Positions 17,830-26,082 of a stretch of DNA of 64,000 nucleotides are shown in pieces; positions within the stretch are counted from its first letter, which is position 1, and the number at the start of each line of letters is the position of its first letter. The translations under genes and the position numbers were made by a program. The stretch is from Lachnospiraceae bacterium (lineage in GTDB: Bacteria > Bacillota > Clostridia > Lachnospirales > Lachnospiraceae), in NCBI GenBank assembly GCA_024682835.1, contig JAIKYU010000002.1, forward strand, positions 1 to 64,000, read 5' to 3'. The notes beneath the pieces are model-generated. The model was not told the DNA's origin. It saw only the letters and a program-made list of their open reading frames with translations, and did not search any database.

Positions 17830-17996
17830 GATGTCAGGGTCAAAAGCTCAAGCGGCGTTCATGCTTGCGTGAAGTGACACTTGAGTCGGGACCCATGGAC
17901 ATCATACAAAGTGAATAACCCGCGCAACGGATGGCAGATTTGAAGCGCAACGGATGGCGATGGACGCCCGCAGGGAAAGCGGGCGGGGCTGTCGAT
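17830..17996 (+). promoter_or_regulatory. Structured 5' leader of the fla/che operon (candidate riboswitch/attenuator)
   Basis: The 390-nt gap between the SGNH gene and flgB holds no gene. The leader begins with a long rod: GATGTC 17830-17835 pairs with GACATC 17898-17903, GGGTC 17837-17841 with GACCC 17890-17894, and CTCAAG 17847-17852 with CTTGAG 17880-17885. It is followed by a duplicated 14-mer (17922-17935, 17945-17958), a GC hairpin (CGCCCGC 17965-17971 with GCGGGCG 17979-17985) and a hairpin CGATAA 17993-17998 with TTATCG 18005-18010. The last hairpin excludes the terminator that follows. I do not recognise a known riboswitch core. The region 18037-18182 is AT-rich and shows no clear element other than the flgB ribosome site. 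Confidence 0.6.
17922..17958 (+). repeat. Direct repeat of a 14-mer in the flagellar leader
   Basis: GCGCAACGGATGGC occurs at 17922-17935 and 17945-17958 (period 23 nt). Each copy contains ACGGATG, which resembles a CsrA-type ANGGA(U)G RNA site. Whether it acts as protein-binding sites or as part of an RNA fold is not known. Confidence 0.7.
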
Positions 17997-18036
17997 AAAC
18001 GGACTTATCGGTTTGGATAGGTTCGTTTTTTGTTTT
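17997..18036 (+). terminator. Intrinsic terminator inside the fla/che leader
   Basis: A fully paired 13-bp stem, 17997-18009 with 18016-18028 (two G-U pairs), hexaloop GGTTTG, then TTTGTTTT. Its left arm overlaps an alternative hairpin (17993-18010), the arrangement expected of a transcription attenuator 147 nt before flgB. Confidence 0.75.
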
Positions 18037-18182
18037 CTGGGGAAATGGAAAGGAGGGAAAGAAAACCACTAGATATTGTATTATATTAAAAAACGCCCTT
18101 GTATTTTGTATGAAAAACGAATAAACTATATCTCGGTGCGGGGGCTGTGCGCCCCGGCGCGACAGAAAGGAAACGAGCGATT

Positions 18183-18581
18183 ATGATCAATTCCAACGCT
18201 TATGATTATATCAATCTGCTGGACAGGACGGCGGATGCCTCCTGGACCAGAAATGAGGTGATCGGCAACAACATCGCCAATGTCAACACGCCCGGATATA
18301 AGCGGCAGGATATCGATTTTGAAAACCAGCTCAGGCAGGCTCTGGGCGATTCCCGCTACATCACCATGGATGCCAAGGTGAAGAAGGCCAATAAGAGCGA
18401 CCTCAGGCCGCGGGTCTATCTGGATCATGTAAATTATTCCTACAGGCTGGACGGCAACAACGTCGACATCGACACAGAGAACGTGGAGCTTGCCGCTAAC
18501 CAGCTGAAGTATCAGGGCATCATCACGAGTCTGACGAGTGAATTCAACAATCTTCAGGCAGCGATGAGGGGAGGTACGTGA
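18183..18581 (+). CDS. flgB: Flagellar basal-body rod protein FlgB
   Basis: A 132-residue proximal rod protein, exported by the flagellar type III system. The conserved rod/hook motif EVIGNNIANVNTPGYKRQDI is at about residues 21-40. The ATG at 18183 has AAAGGAA about 10 nt upstream; the longer frame from 18147 adds residues absent from the family. It is the first gene of the operon, and its stop overlaps the flgC start by one base. Confidence 0.95.
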   Translation: MINSNAYDYINLLDRTADASWTRNEVIGNNIANVNTPGYKRQDIDFENQLRQALGDSRYITMDAKVKKANKSDLRPRVYLDHVNYSYRLDGNNVDIDTENVELAANQLKYQGIITSLTSEFNNLQAAMRGGT

Positions 18582-19030
18582 TGAGTATATTTGATTCCTT
18601 TAATATCAACGCTTCGGGCATGACGGCGGAGCGCTTCCGCATGGATATCATCGCCGAGAATATCGCGAATGCCAACACGACGCGCACGGAGAACGGCGGC
18701 CGTTACGTGCGCAAGGTTGTCACGTTTCAGGAAAAGGAGATGAACACCCCCTTTTCCCGCATCTTAAACATCAAGACCGATCATTATTCAGGCAAGGGCG
18801 TCCGTGTCTCCACCGTGCAGAACGACACCTGGACGCAGGCGAATATGGTGTATGATCCCTCGCATCCCGATGCGGACGAAAACGGTTACGTGACCTATCC
18901 AAACGTGAACACCATCACGGAGATGACAAACCTGATCGATGCCAGCCGCGGATATGAGGCCAACGCGACCGCGTTCAACGCGAGCAAGCAGATCGCGACG
19001 CAGGGACTGAATATCGGACAGGGCGGCTGA
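18581..19030 (+). CDS. flgC: Flagellar basal-body rod protein FlgC
   Basis: A 149-residue proximal rod protein. The N-terminal rod motif is MDIIAENIANANTT. The C-terminal helical block EMTNLIDASRGYEANATAFN is typical of FlgC, FlgE and FlgG family ends. The ATG at 18581 with GGGGAGG 6 nt upstream is preferred to the GTG at 18578. It is translationally coupled to flgB. Confidence 0.95.
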   Translation: MSIFDSFNINASGMTAERFRMDIIAENIANANTTRTENGGRYVRKVVTFQEKEMNTPFSRILNIKTDHYSGKGVRVSTVQNDTWTQANMVYDPSHPDADENGYVTYPNVNTITEMTNLIDASRGYEANATAFNASKQIATQGLNIGQGG

Positions 19031-19072
19031 TAGAGCCGGTGATCAACTTTTTTAGCTGAAGGGGTACGGATC

Positions 19073-19414
19073 ATGGCAGATATTGCGATTGACAGTCTCA
19101 GAAATGTGCGGGCAAGGGACATACGAAGCGCGGAAAAGGCGTATAATGAGCGACCTTATTCGATTTTTGACACGGATGAGCGCGATTATACCTTTCAGGA
19201 TATGCTCACCAAGGCGGTGGACAATATCAACACGACAAACGCGTACCTTTCGGACGCGGAGAATGAGGAGATCAAATGGGCGCTCGGACAGACCACCAAC
19301 ACCCACGATCTCTCCATCGCCCTGCAGAAGGCCAGCACCGCGCTGCAGTACACGATCGCGGTGCGTGACCGCGTGATGCAGGCGTATAACCAGATCATGC
19401 AGATGCAGGTCTGA
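19073..19414 (+). CDS. fliE: Flagellar hook-basal body protein FliE
   Basis: A 113-residue MS-ring to rod adaptor. The C-terminal half carries the FliE pattern TFQDMLTKAVDNIN...LSIALQKASTALQYTIAVRDRVMQAYNQIMQMQV (abbreviated across the gap). A 40-residue N-terminal segment is less conserved. Order flgB-flgC-fliE-fliF is as in Bacillus. Confidence 0.94.
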   Translation: MADIAIDSLRNVRARDIRSAEKAYNERPYSIFDTDERDYTFQDMLTKAVDNINTTNAYLSDAENEEIKWALGQTTNTHDLSIALQKASTALQYTIAVRDRVMQAYNQIMQMQV

Positions 19415-19494
19415 ATACTGATTTTGGAGAATGGCACCGCGCCCGGAGGACGGGCGCTTGAGCAATAAGGCACACAGAGGAGGAACAGAGCGAT

Positions 19495-21114
19495 ATGAAC
19501 AGCATCATGGAGAGATTGCGCACGATTCTCGATAAGCTGAAGGAGTTCTGGAACCGGTTCACCACCAGGCAGAAGACGATCATTGTCATCACGGCCGTGT
19601 CGGTGGTGGTCGGAATTGTCGTTCTGGTCAATGCGCTGAACCAGCCGCATTACGTGTTTCTGCTCTCCGCCGAGGACACCGCGCAGTCCTCCCAGATCAA
19701 GAGCCTGTTCGATGAGAACGGGATCAATTATCAGCTCTCCGATGACGCACTCGATTACCGTGTGCTGGAGGGGCAGGTGTCACAGGCAAGGCTTCTTCTC
19801 GGCGCCAATCAGATCCAGTCCACGGCCTACACCATTGACAATGTGACGAACGGGAGCTTCTCCACCACGGAGGCCGACAAGCAGAAGAAATACGTCGTGT
19901 ACCTGCAGGGAGAACTGAAGACGGACATCGAGGCGCTGGATGCGGTGGAGACAGCGATCGTCAAGCTACATCTTCCGGAGAATGACGGCACGCTCTTAAA
20001 CACCAATCAGGAGTCGAATGCCAGCGTCACCCTGAAGCTGGTGAAGAATGCAAGCTTTGACGCTGATAACGCCTCCTTCCTGGCTCGTTTCATCGCCACG
20101 GCCATCGGCAATGAGACGACCGACAACATCGTGATCATGGATACCGACGGCAACATGCTTTTTGCCGGGGGCACGGATTCCTCCGCCTCCGGACTGGCCA
20201 GCTCGACCCTGTCGGTCAAAACCAAGGCGGAGCAGCTCGTCAAGAGCGAGGTCAAGAATGTGTTGCTCGGAACCAGTCTCTATGATAATGTAGAGGTGGC
20301 GGTCAACCTTGCCATGGATTTCTCCAACAAGGAGAATACGACCCATGAGTATTATCCTCCGGAAGGAGCGACGCAGGGCGTTCTCTCCCACGAGGACAGC
20401 TACGAATCCGAGACCATCAACGGTCCCGGCGACGTGCCCGGAACGGACACCAATTCGGATACGACCTATGTGCTGCAGGACAATGAGTATTCGAAGCAGA
20501 CCGTCGAGGAGATGAACAAGGACTATCTGCCGAACGAGTCGATTACCAAGACCTATTCGACGGCAGGCAATATCGATTATGAGAAGTCCACACTCTCCGT
20601 GGCGGCCATCGATTACAACGTCATCAGCGAGGAGGATGCGAAGAACCGCGGTTTGCTGGATGAGATGACCTGGGAGGAATACAAGGTCAACAATTCCGAG
20701 CGGATCCGTATGGAGATGGATCCGGATATGATTCGGCTTGCCGCGCAGGCAACGGGTATTCCGGAGGGCAATATCGCCCTGCTTGCCTACAGGGAGAATG
20801 TCTTTATCGACCGCGAGGGCGGAAACGTCGGTCTGACGGATATCCTGCAGATCGTGCTGATCGTCCTGATCCTGGGTCTGCTTGCCTTCGTCATCTTAAG
20901 GAGCATGAAGGCCAACAAGGAAGCGGAGGAGGAGCAGCCCGAGGAGCTTTCGGTTGAACAGCTTCTGGAGTCGCAGCCGGAGGAGGAGATTCTGGAGAAC
21001 ATCGAGGTCAACGAGGGCTCCGAGCTCAAGCGTATGATCGAGCAGTTTATTGAGAATAATCCGGAGGCTGCCGCCAATCTGTTGAGAAACTGGCTGAATG
21101 AGGATTATGCATAA
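19495..21114 (+). CDS. fliF: Flagellar MS-ring protein FliF
   Basis: A 539-residue membrane ring protein. Membrane segments lie at about residues 28-47 and 447-468, with the YscJ/FliF ring-building domains between them. The C-terminal cytoplasmic tail ends in the FliG-binding block MIEQFIENNPEAAANLLRNW. It forms the base ring that houses the export gate. Its stop overlaps the fliG start (TAATG). Confidence 0.96.
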   Translation: MNSIMERLRTILDKLKEFWNRFTTRQKTIIVITAVSVVVGIVVLVNALNQPHYVFLLSAEDTAQSSQIKSLFDENGINYQLSDDALDYRVLEGQVSQARLLLGANQIQSTAYTIDNVTNGSFSTTEADKQKKYVVYLQGELKTDIEALDAVETAIVKLHLPENDGTLLNTNQESNASVTLKLVKNASFDADNASFLARFIATAIGNETTDNIVIMDTDGNMLFAGGTDSSASGLASSTLSVKTKAEQLVKSEVKNVLLGTSLYDNVEVAVNLAMDFSNKENTTHEYYPPEGATQGVLSHEDSYESETINGPGDVPGTDTNSDTTYVLQDNEYSKQTVEEMNKDYLPNESITKTYSTAGNIDYEKSTLSVAAIDYNVISEEDAKNRGLLDEMTWEEYKVNNSERIRMEMDPDMIRLAAQATGIPEGNIALLAYRENVFIDREGGNVGLTDILQIVLIVLILGLLAFVILRSMKANKEAEEEQPEELSVEQLLESQPEEEILENIEVNEGSELKRMIEQFIENNPEAAANLLRNWLNEDYA

Positions 21115-22157
21115 TGCCTTACGATGAAGTCGAGGGAGTTGACAACGCTGAATTACTTGAAAATGTCACGGGTCTGCAGAAATCCGCGATCCTTCTGATC
21201 GCGCTCGGACCCGAGAAGTCCTCTGCACTTTTTAAGCATCTCAAGGAGGACGAGATCGAGCAGCTCACGCTCGAGATCGCCAACACACGGAGCATCACGC
21301 CGCAGATCAAGGAAGCGGTCATCGCGGAGTTTTACCAGGTATGCCTTGCACAGCAGTATATTGCCGAAGGCGGTATCAACTATGCCAAGGAGCTGCTGGA
21401 AAAGGCGCTCGGCGAGGATAAGGCCATGGACGTCATCGGCAAGCTTACGGCGTCCCTGCAGGTAAAGCCCTTCGAGTTTATCCGCAAGACGGATCCCTCG
21501 CAGATCCTCACCTTTATTCAGGACGAGCATCCGCAGACCATCGCGCTCATCCTGTCCTACATGTCGCCCGCCCAGAGCGCCATGGTGCTCTCGGCGCTCT
21601 CGCCGGACAGACAGACGGATGTCGCAAGGCGTATTGCTCTCATGGACCGGACGAGCCCGGACACTATCAAAGAGGTGGAGCGCGTGCTGGAATCAAAGCT
21701 TTCAAGTCTGGTCAACCAGGATTATACCATTGTCGGCGGCGTGGATGCCGTGGTCAATATCCTGAATACCGTGGATCGCGCGACAGAGAAGCACATTATG
21801 GAGACGCTGGAAATCGAGGAGCCGGAGCTGGCCGACGAGATCCGCAAGAAGATGTTCGTCTTCGAAGATATCCTGCTTCTGGACGACCGTGCCATTCAGC
21901 GCGTGCTGCGTGATGTGGAAAACGGAGATCTGGCACTGGCCTGCAAGGGCTCCAACGAGCAGGTGCAGAACGCGATCTTCAACAACCTGTCCAAGCGTCT
22001 GGCGGTTATGATCAAAGAGGATATGGACTTCATGGGTCCTGTCCGTATGAAGGATGTGGAAGAGGCGCAGCAGAAGATCGTCAGTGTCATCCGCAAGCTT
22101 GAGGATCAGGGTGAAATTGTGATCTCCAGAGGCGGAGGTGATGAGCTAGTTGTCTAA
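21114..22157 (+). CDS. fliG: Flagellar motor switch protein FliG
   Basis: A 347-residue C-ring protein. The N-terminal domain binds FliF (KSAILLIALGPEKSSALFKHL). The middle domain has EHPQTIALILSYM, and the C-terminal torque helix carries the charged motif FEDILLLDDRAIQRVLRDV that contacts MotA. The length is as usual, with intact charged residues for stator interaction. Confidence 0.97.
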   Translation: MPYDEVEGVDNAELLENVTGLQKSAILLIALGPEKSSALFKHLKEDEIEQLTLEIANTRSITPQIKEAVIAEFYQVCLAQQYIAEGGINYAKELLEKALGEDKAMDVIGKLTASLQVKPFEFIRKTDPSQILTFIQDEHPQTIALILSYMSPAQSAMVLSALSPDRQTDVARRIALMDRTSPDTIKEVERVLESKLSSLVNQDYTIVGGVDAVVNILNTVDRATEKHIMETLEIEEPELADEIRKKMFVFEDILLLDDRAIQRVLRDVENGDLALACKGSNEQVQNAIFNNLSKRLAVMIKEDMDFMGPVRMKDVEEAQQKIVSVIRKLEDQGEIVISRGGGDELVV

Positions 22158-23034
22158 CCTGTATAAAAGCTATTTCACCAATCGCCAGGAAAACCGCGCG
22201 CCGGTCGTTATCAATGCGAATACTCTGTTCGAAAGGCGGATGGAGGAAAAGAAAAAGAAGGACGAGCTCAGACAGCTTGCCTACGGTCAGCACCTCCCCG
22301 TGACGGATGCCGGGGAGGATGAATTTTCTTCGCTGAATCCCGAACAGCTGGCCATGCTGACGGCGGATCCCGAGGCCGCATACGCGGCAGAGGAGGGATC
22401 GGTCATGCCGGCGCAGGAGGTTGCCGCCGGTCCGACGGAGGAGGAACTCGCGGCGGCGCAGGCGGAGCTTGATGCCATCAGGGAACAGTCGGAGCAGCTG
22501 ATTAAGGAAGCGGAGCAGCAATCCGAGGAGATCCGCGCCAACGCGGCAAAACAGGGATATGAGGAGGGCTACCGCGCCGGGCAGCAGGAGGCTGAGCGGG
22601 AGCATACCGTGCAGATGGCGGCTCTTGAGCAGCGGGAAAGGGATCTTCAGACCAATTACGACAGGCTTCTGGAGGAAGCCGAACCCCGCATGGTGGATGC
22701 GCTGACACGGATTTATGAGCATGTTTTCGCCGTCCGTCTGGCACAGGATAAGGATGTCATCCTGCACCTGCTGCAGCAGACCCTCTCACGGGCAGATCCG
22801 ACGGGCGATTTTCTCATTCATGTCTCCTCTGCGGATTATGAGGCCGTGTTGGATGCACGGGATCAGCTGAAGGAGAGCATACCAAACCCGAACTGCACAC
22901 TGGAGATCGTCGAGGACACCTTCATGAAGGAAAATGAGTGCATGATCGAGACGGACGGCGGTGTGTTTGACTGCGGCCTGGGTACGGAGCTGGAGGAACT
23001 CTCCAAAAAGCTTAAGCTTCTGTCAACCGTCTGA
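22150..23034 (+). CDS. fliH: Flagellar export ATPase regulator FliH
   Basis: A 294-residue protein with a long Glu/Ala/Gln coiled coil (about 95-180) containing the KQGYEEGYRAGQQEAE pattern, and a C-terminal FliI-binding domain ending DCGLGTELEELSKKL. It regulates FliI and delivers substrate. It begins with TTG (22150) inside the end of fliG, behind a perfect GGAGGTGAT site at 22134-22142. Confidence 0.92.
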   Translation: MSNLYKSYFTNRQENRAPVVINANTLFERRMEEKKKKDELRQLAYGQHLPVTDAGEDEFSSLNPEQLAMLTADPEAAYAAEEGSVMPAQEVAAGPTEEELAAAQAELDAIREQSEQLIKEAEQQSEEIRANAAKQGYEEGYRAGQQEAEREHTVQMAALEQRERDLQTNYDRLLEEAEPRMVDALTRIYEHVFAVRLAQDKDVILHLLQQTLSRADPTGDFLIHVSSADYEAVLDARDQLKESIPNPNCTLEIVEDTFMKENECMIETDGGVFDCGLGTELEELSKKLKLLSTV

Positions 23035-24386
23035 TGAATACCCTGCAGATCGATTATCAGAAATATCAGAAAGCGGAGTCCGGCACCTACAGTAAGATGC
23101 GGGGCAAGGTGGTCAACGTCGTGGGACTCACGATCGAATCCGCGGGACCCGCGGCCAGGATGGGCGATATCTGCCGGATCTGGCCGAAGGATAAGGACGG
23201 CGAGGGGGTCATGAGCGGCGAACCGACGCTGTCGGAGGTGGTCGGCTTCAGAAACGGCCGCGTGCTTTTGATGCCTTATGAGAATACTTACGGCATCGGA
23301 GAGGGCTCCATTGTGGAGAATACCGATGAGGCGCTGCAGGTTTACGTGAGCGATGATCTCATCGGCAAAACGCTTGACGGGTTCGGGCGGCTTGACAATA
23401 CCTCGGATCATCCCGGGGAGCCGATTCCCGGCGGCGTTCCGCGTTCGGTGGAGAGTCTGCCGCCGGATGCGATGTCCAGGGACCCGATCTCGGAGGTATT
23501 GACCCTTGGAGTCAAGGCGGTGGACGGTCTGCTGACCATCGGCAAGGGGCAGCGAATCGGTATTTTCGCGGGATCCGGTGTCGGTAAATCGACGCTGATG
23601 GGCATGTTCGCGAGGAACACCAATGCGGACATCAATGTCGTTGCCCTGATCGGCGAACGTGGACGTGAGGTGCGCGAGTTTATCGAGCGCGATCTCGGGC
23701 CGGAGGGCATGAAACGCTCCGTGGTGGTGATCGCGACCTCGGACAAGCCGGCTCTGGAGCGCATGAAGGCGGCCAAGACGGCGACGGCCATTGCGGAATA
23801 CTTCCGCGACAAGGGGAAGGACGTCCTGCTGATGATGGACAACCTGACCCGTTTTTCCATGGCACAGCGCGAAATCGGACTCGCGAACGGAGAACCGCCG
23901 GTGTCGCGCGGCTATCCGCCGAGCGTCTACGCGGAGATGCCAAAGCTTCTTGAACGCGCGGGACGGTCGCAGGCGGGCTCCATCACCGGGCTGTATGCCG
24001 TGCTGGTGGACGGTGATGATTTCAATGAGCCGATCACGGACACGGCGCGCGGCATCCTGGACGGTCACATTTTTTTGAACCGCAACCTGGTGGCGCGCAA
24101 TCATTATCCGGCCATTGATGTGCTGGCGAGCATCTCCCGATGCATGAGCGCCATTGCCTCACCGGAGCACAAAAAAGCGAGCGGCAAACTCAAAAACGTG
24201 CTGGCCACCTACAACAACGCCGAGGATCTGATCAACATCGGCGCTTACAAAAGCGGTGCCAATCCAAACATTGACTATGCGATCAGCAAAATCGACCGGG
24301 TCAATGAGTTTCTTGTGCAGGCGACGGACGAAAAGTTCAGCTTTGATGAAGAAGTAAAAATGCTGGAGGCAATCTTCGAGGATTGA
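23034..24386 (+). CDS. fliI: Flagellum-specific export ATPase FliI
   Basis: A 450-residue F1-beta-like ATPase. Walker A GSGVGKST is at about 180-187 and Walker B VLLMMDNLTRFS follows. SRGYPPSVYAEMPKLLERAGR is the signature of the type III export ATPases (given here as the family block). It energises unfolding and chaperone release at the export gate. The start overlaps the fliH stop (TGATG). Confidence 0.97.
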   Translation: MNTLQIDYQKYQKAESGTYSKMRGKVVNVVGLTIESAGPAARMGDICRIWPKDKDGEGVMSGEPTLSEVVGFRNGRVLLMPYENTYGIGEGSIVENTDEALQVYVSDDLIGKTLDGFGRLDNTSDHPGEPIPGGVPRSVESLPPDAMSRDPISEVLTLGVKAVDGLLTIGKGQRIGIFAGSGVGKSTLMGMFARNTNADINVVALIGERGREVREFIERDLGPEGMKRSVVVIATSDKPALERMKAAKTATAIAEYFRDKGKDVLLMMDNLTRFSMAQREIGLANGEPPVSRGYPPSVYAEMPKLLERAGRSQAGSITGLYAVLVDGDDFNEPITDTARGILDGHIFLNRNLVARNHYPAIDVLASISRCMSAIASPEHKKASGKLKNVLATYNNAEDLINIGAYKSGANPNIDYAISKIDRVNEFLVQATDEKFSFDEEVKMLEAIFED

Positions 24387-24422
24387 CTACGAGCGTAAGC
24401 GGCTGTAAACGGAGCAGGGTGG

Positions 24423-24881
24423 ATGGCGAGATTTCGATACCGCATGCAGAATATTCTCAACATCAAGGAGCGGCAGGAGGAGATGCAGCGAAATGCGCTT
24501 GCGGCAGCCCGCCTGAAGCTTCGTGAGGAGGAGGAGAAGCTTTCCGGTCTTATGAGCAGACGCGCCGACTACCGGGAAGAGGGGCGTGCCATGCGGGTCA
24601 AGGCGCTCTCGGTGCTCGATATCATGGCCAACAACCATGCCGTCAGCACGATGGATGAAATGATCGCGAGCCAGCGTTCCCATGTGGCGCGCGCGGAAAA
24701 AAATGTGGAGATTGAGCGGCAGCGCCTGACCGAGGCCATGCAGGAGAGAAAGATGCATGAAAAGCTCAGGGAGAAGGCCTTTGAAAAGTTTCTGAAGGAG
24801 GAGAGAGCTTTGGAGGCGAAGACCAATGACGAACGGTCAAGCTTCATTTACGGACAGAAGACATCATACGATGTAAACTGA
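24423..24881 (+). CDS. fliJ: Flagellar export chaperone-like protein FliJ
   Basis: A 152-residue, highly charged, almost entirely coiled-coil protein beginning FRYRMQNILNIKERQEE, the usual FliJ N-terminus. FliJ links the FliI hexamer to FlhA in the manner of an F1 gamma stalk. The assignment rests on the N-terminal pattern, size and position after fliI. Confidence 0.88.
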   Translation: MARFRYRMQNILNIKERQEEMQRNALAAARLKLREEEEKLSGLMSRRADYREEGRAMRVKALSVLDIMANNHAVSTMDEMIASQRSHVARAEKNVEIERQRLTEAMQERKMHEKLREKAFEKFLKEERALEAKTNDERSSFIYGQKTSYDVN

Positions 24882-24918
24882 CTTTACCTTCATAATTATT
24901 TTTCACAGAGGGAAAAAG

Positions 24919-25938
24919 ATGGCGGCTGAAAACGGAAATTACGGTGCTCCTTACGATGAGAAGGAACAGCGCAAGAAAATAAAGGAAGAAAAGAAGCAGC
25001 TTCGGGCCGAAGAGAAGGCGAGCAAAAAGGAGCAGAAAGCCAAGCGCAAGGCGCTGGCTGACCGGGAAGCGGATCTTGATGCGGATGACGTCGGCAGCGG
25101 CTTTGCGGCATTTGTCATCACCATCCTGATCATCCTGATGTGGCTTGCGATCATGGCGCTGTTGATCCGGCTGGATATCGGCGGCTTCGGATCGCAGGTG
25201 CTGGCTCCCGTTCTCGGCAAGGTGCCCGTGGTCAACCGGATTCTGCCGGAGGGCTCGATTCCCCCGGAGGGGTCGGACGATGAGGGCGGAGGCTCTGTCT
25301 CGGGACAGGCATCCCGCACGCAGTCGGGCGACGGCACGCTTCCGGAGATCACCTTCCCGGGGCTCAATCCCGGAGAGGACAACGGGTCGGGCGACGGGAG
25401 TGAAGAGGGGCAGGGCGGAAGCTCAGACGCCTATGTCAGACAGCTGGAGGGGGAGTTGGCGCAGGCCCAGCAGCGCAACAACGAATATGCCAAGACCATC
25501 GCCGAGCAGCAGGCGGAGCTTTCCCGTCTGCAGCCCTTCGAACAGGAGCAGGCGGAATTTGAACGCGTGAAGGCGGATTTCTATGAGAATGTGATTTACT
25601 CCGACAACGGTCCGGGACCGGAGGAGTATGCGAAATACTACGAGGGATTGAATCCGGAGCTCGCGGCAGAGCTTTACGCGCAGGCGATTCAGTCCAGGCT
25701 GGACACGGAGGAGGTGCAGAATTACGCGAAGACCTACTCCGCCATGAAGGCCAAGAAGGCTGCGGGAATCCTTGAGGATCTGGTCAATAACAAAAATGAC
25801 GCGGATCTGGCGGCGCGCATTCTTCAGCAGATGACGAGCGATGACCGGGGAAACATCCTTGCGGTGATGGATGCGGAGGTCGCCGGCGTCCTCACGGAGC
25901 TTTTGAAGCCGGACACGCTTCCTCCGCTGGGACAGTGA
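24919..25938 (+). CDS. YlxF/FlbB-like flagellar membrane protein with MgtE-N-like C-terminus
   Basis: A 339-residue protein. The N-terminus is a very charged Lys/Glu stretch (1-55), then one membrane segment (about 62-85), a Gly/Ser/Asp-rich linker (110-170), a coiled coil (171-215) and a C-terminal alpha-helical domain (220-335) ending AARILQQMTSDDRGNILAVM, which resembles the MgtE N-terminal / MotE domain. It occupies the Bacillus ylxF slot between fliJ and fliK. MotE-like proteins chaperone stator components in other bacteria; that role here is inference. Confidence 0.75.
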   Translation: MAAENGNYGAPYDEKEQRKKIKEEKKQLRAEEKASKKEQKAKRKALADREADLDADDVGSGFAAFVITILIILMWLAIMALLIRLDIGGFGSQVLAPVLGKVPVVNRILPEGSIPPEGSDDEGGGSVSGQASRTQSGDGTLPEITFPGLNPGEDNGSGDGSEEGQGGSSDAYVRQLEGELAQAQQRNNEYAKTIAEQQAELSRLQPFEQEQAEFERVKADFYENVIYSDNGPGPEEYAKYYEGLNPELAAELYAQAIQSRLDTEEVQNYAKTYSAMKAKKAAGILEDLVNNKNDADLAARILQQMTSDDRGNILAVMDAEVAGVLTELLKPDTLPPLGQ

Positions 25939-25999
25939 GAAGCGCATATACGGATCGACTGTGAATTGTAACGTTTTTTGGTTTTTTTCGATCCTGCCC

Positions 26000-26026
26000 T
26001 AAAGGTTTTTTTCCTGCGGTCGATAT
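26000..26026 (+). promoter_or_regulatory. Sigma-28 (SigD)-type promoter upstream of fliK
   Basis: TAAA (26000-26003), 15-nt spacer, GTCGATAT (26019-26026), 56 nt before fliK. It shares the run TAAAGGTTTT with the operon promoter at 17790. It would give SigD-dependent extra expression of the hook-completion genes within the operon. Confidence 0.7.
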
Positions 26027-26082
26027 ATTGTGTAGCAGATGATGCAGACAGTGTGCTGCAGAATAAACCGTAAGGAGCAGAT

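Noticed and set aside
17904..18000. c-di-GMP riboswitch in the flagellar leader
   Set aside because: The expected GEMM cores could not be found and the helix arrangement differs; only an unclassified structured leader is claimed.
18099..18132. Extra sigma-A promoter near flgB (TTGTAT...TATATC)
   Set aside because: Possible spacers are 15 or 22 nt, outside the normal range; AT-richness alone is not enough.
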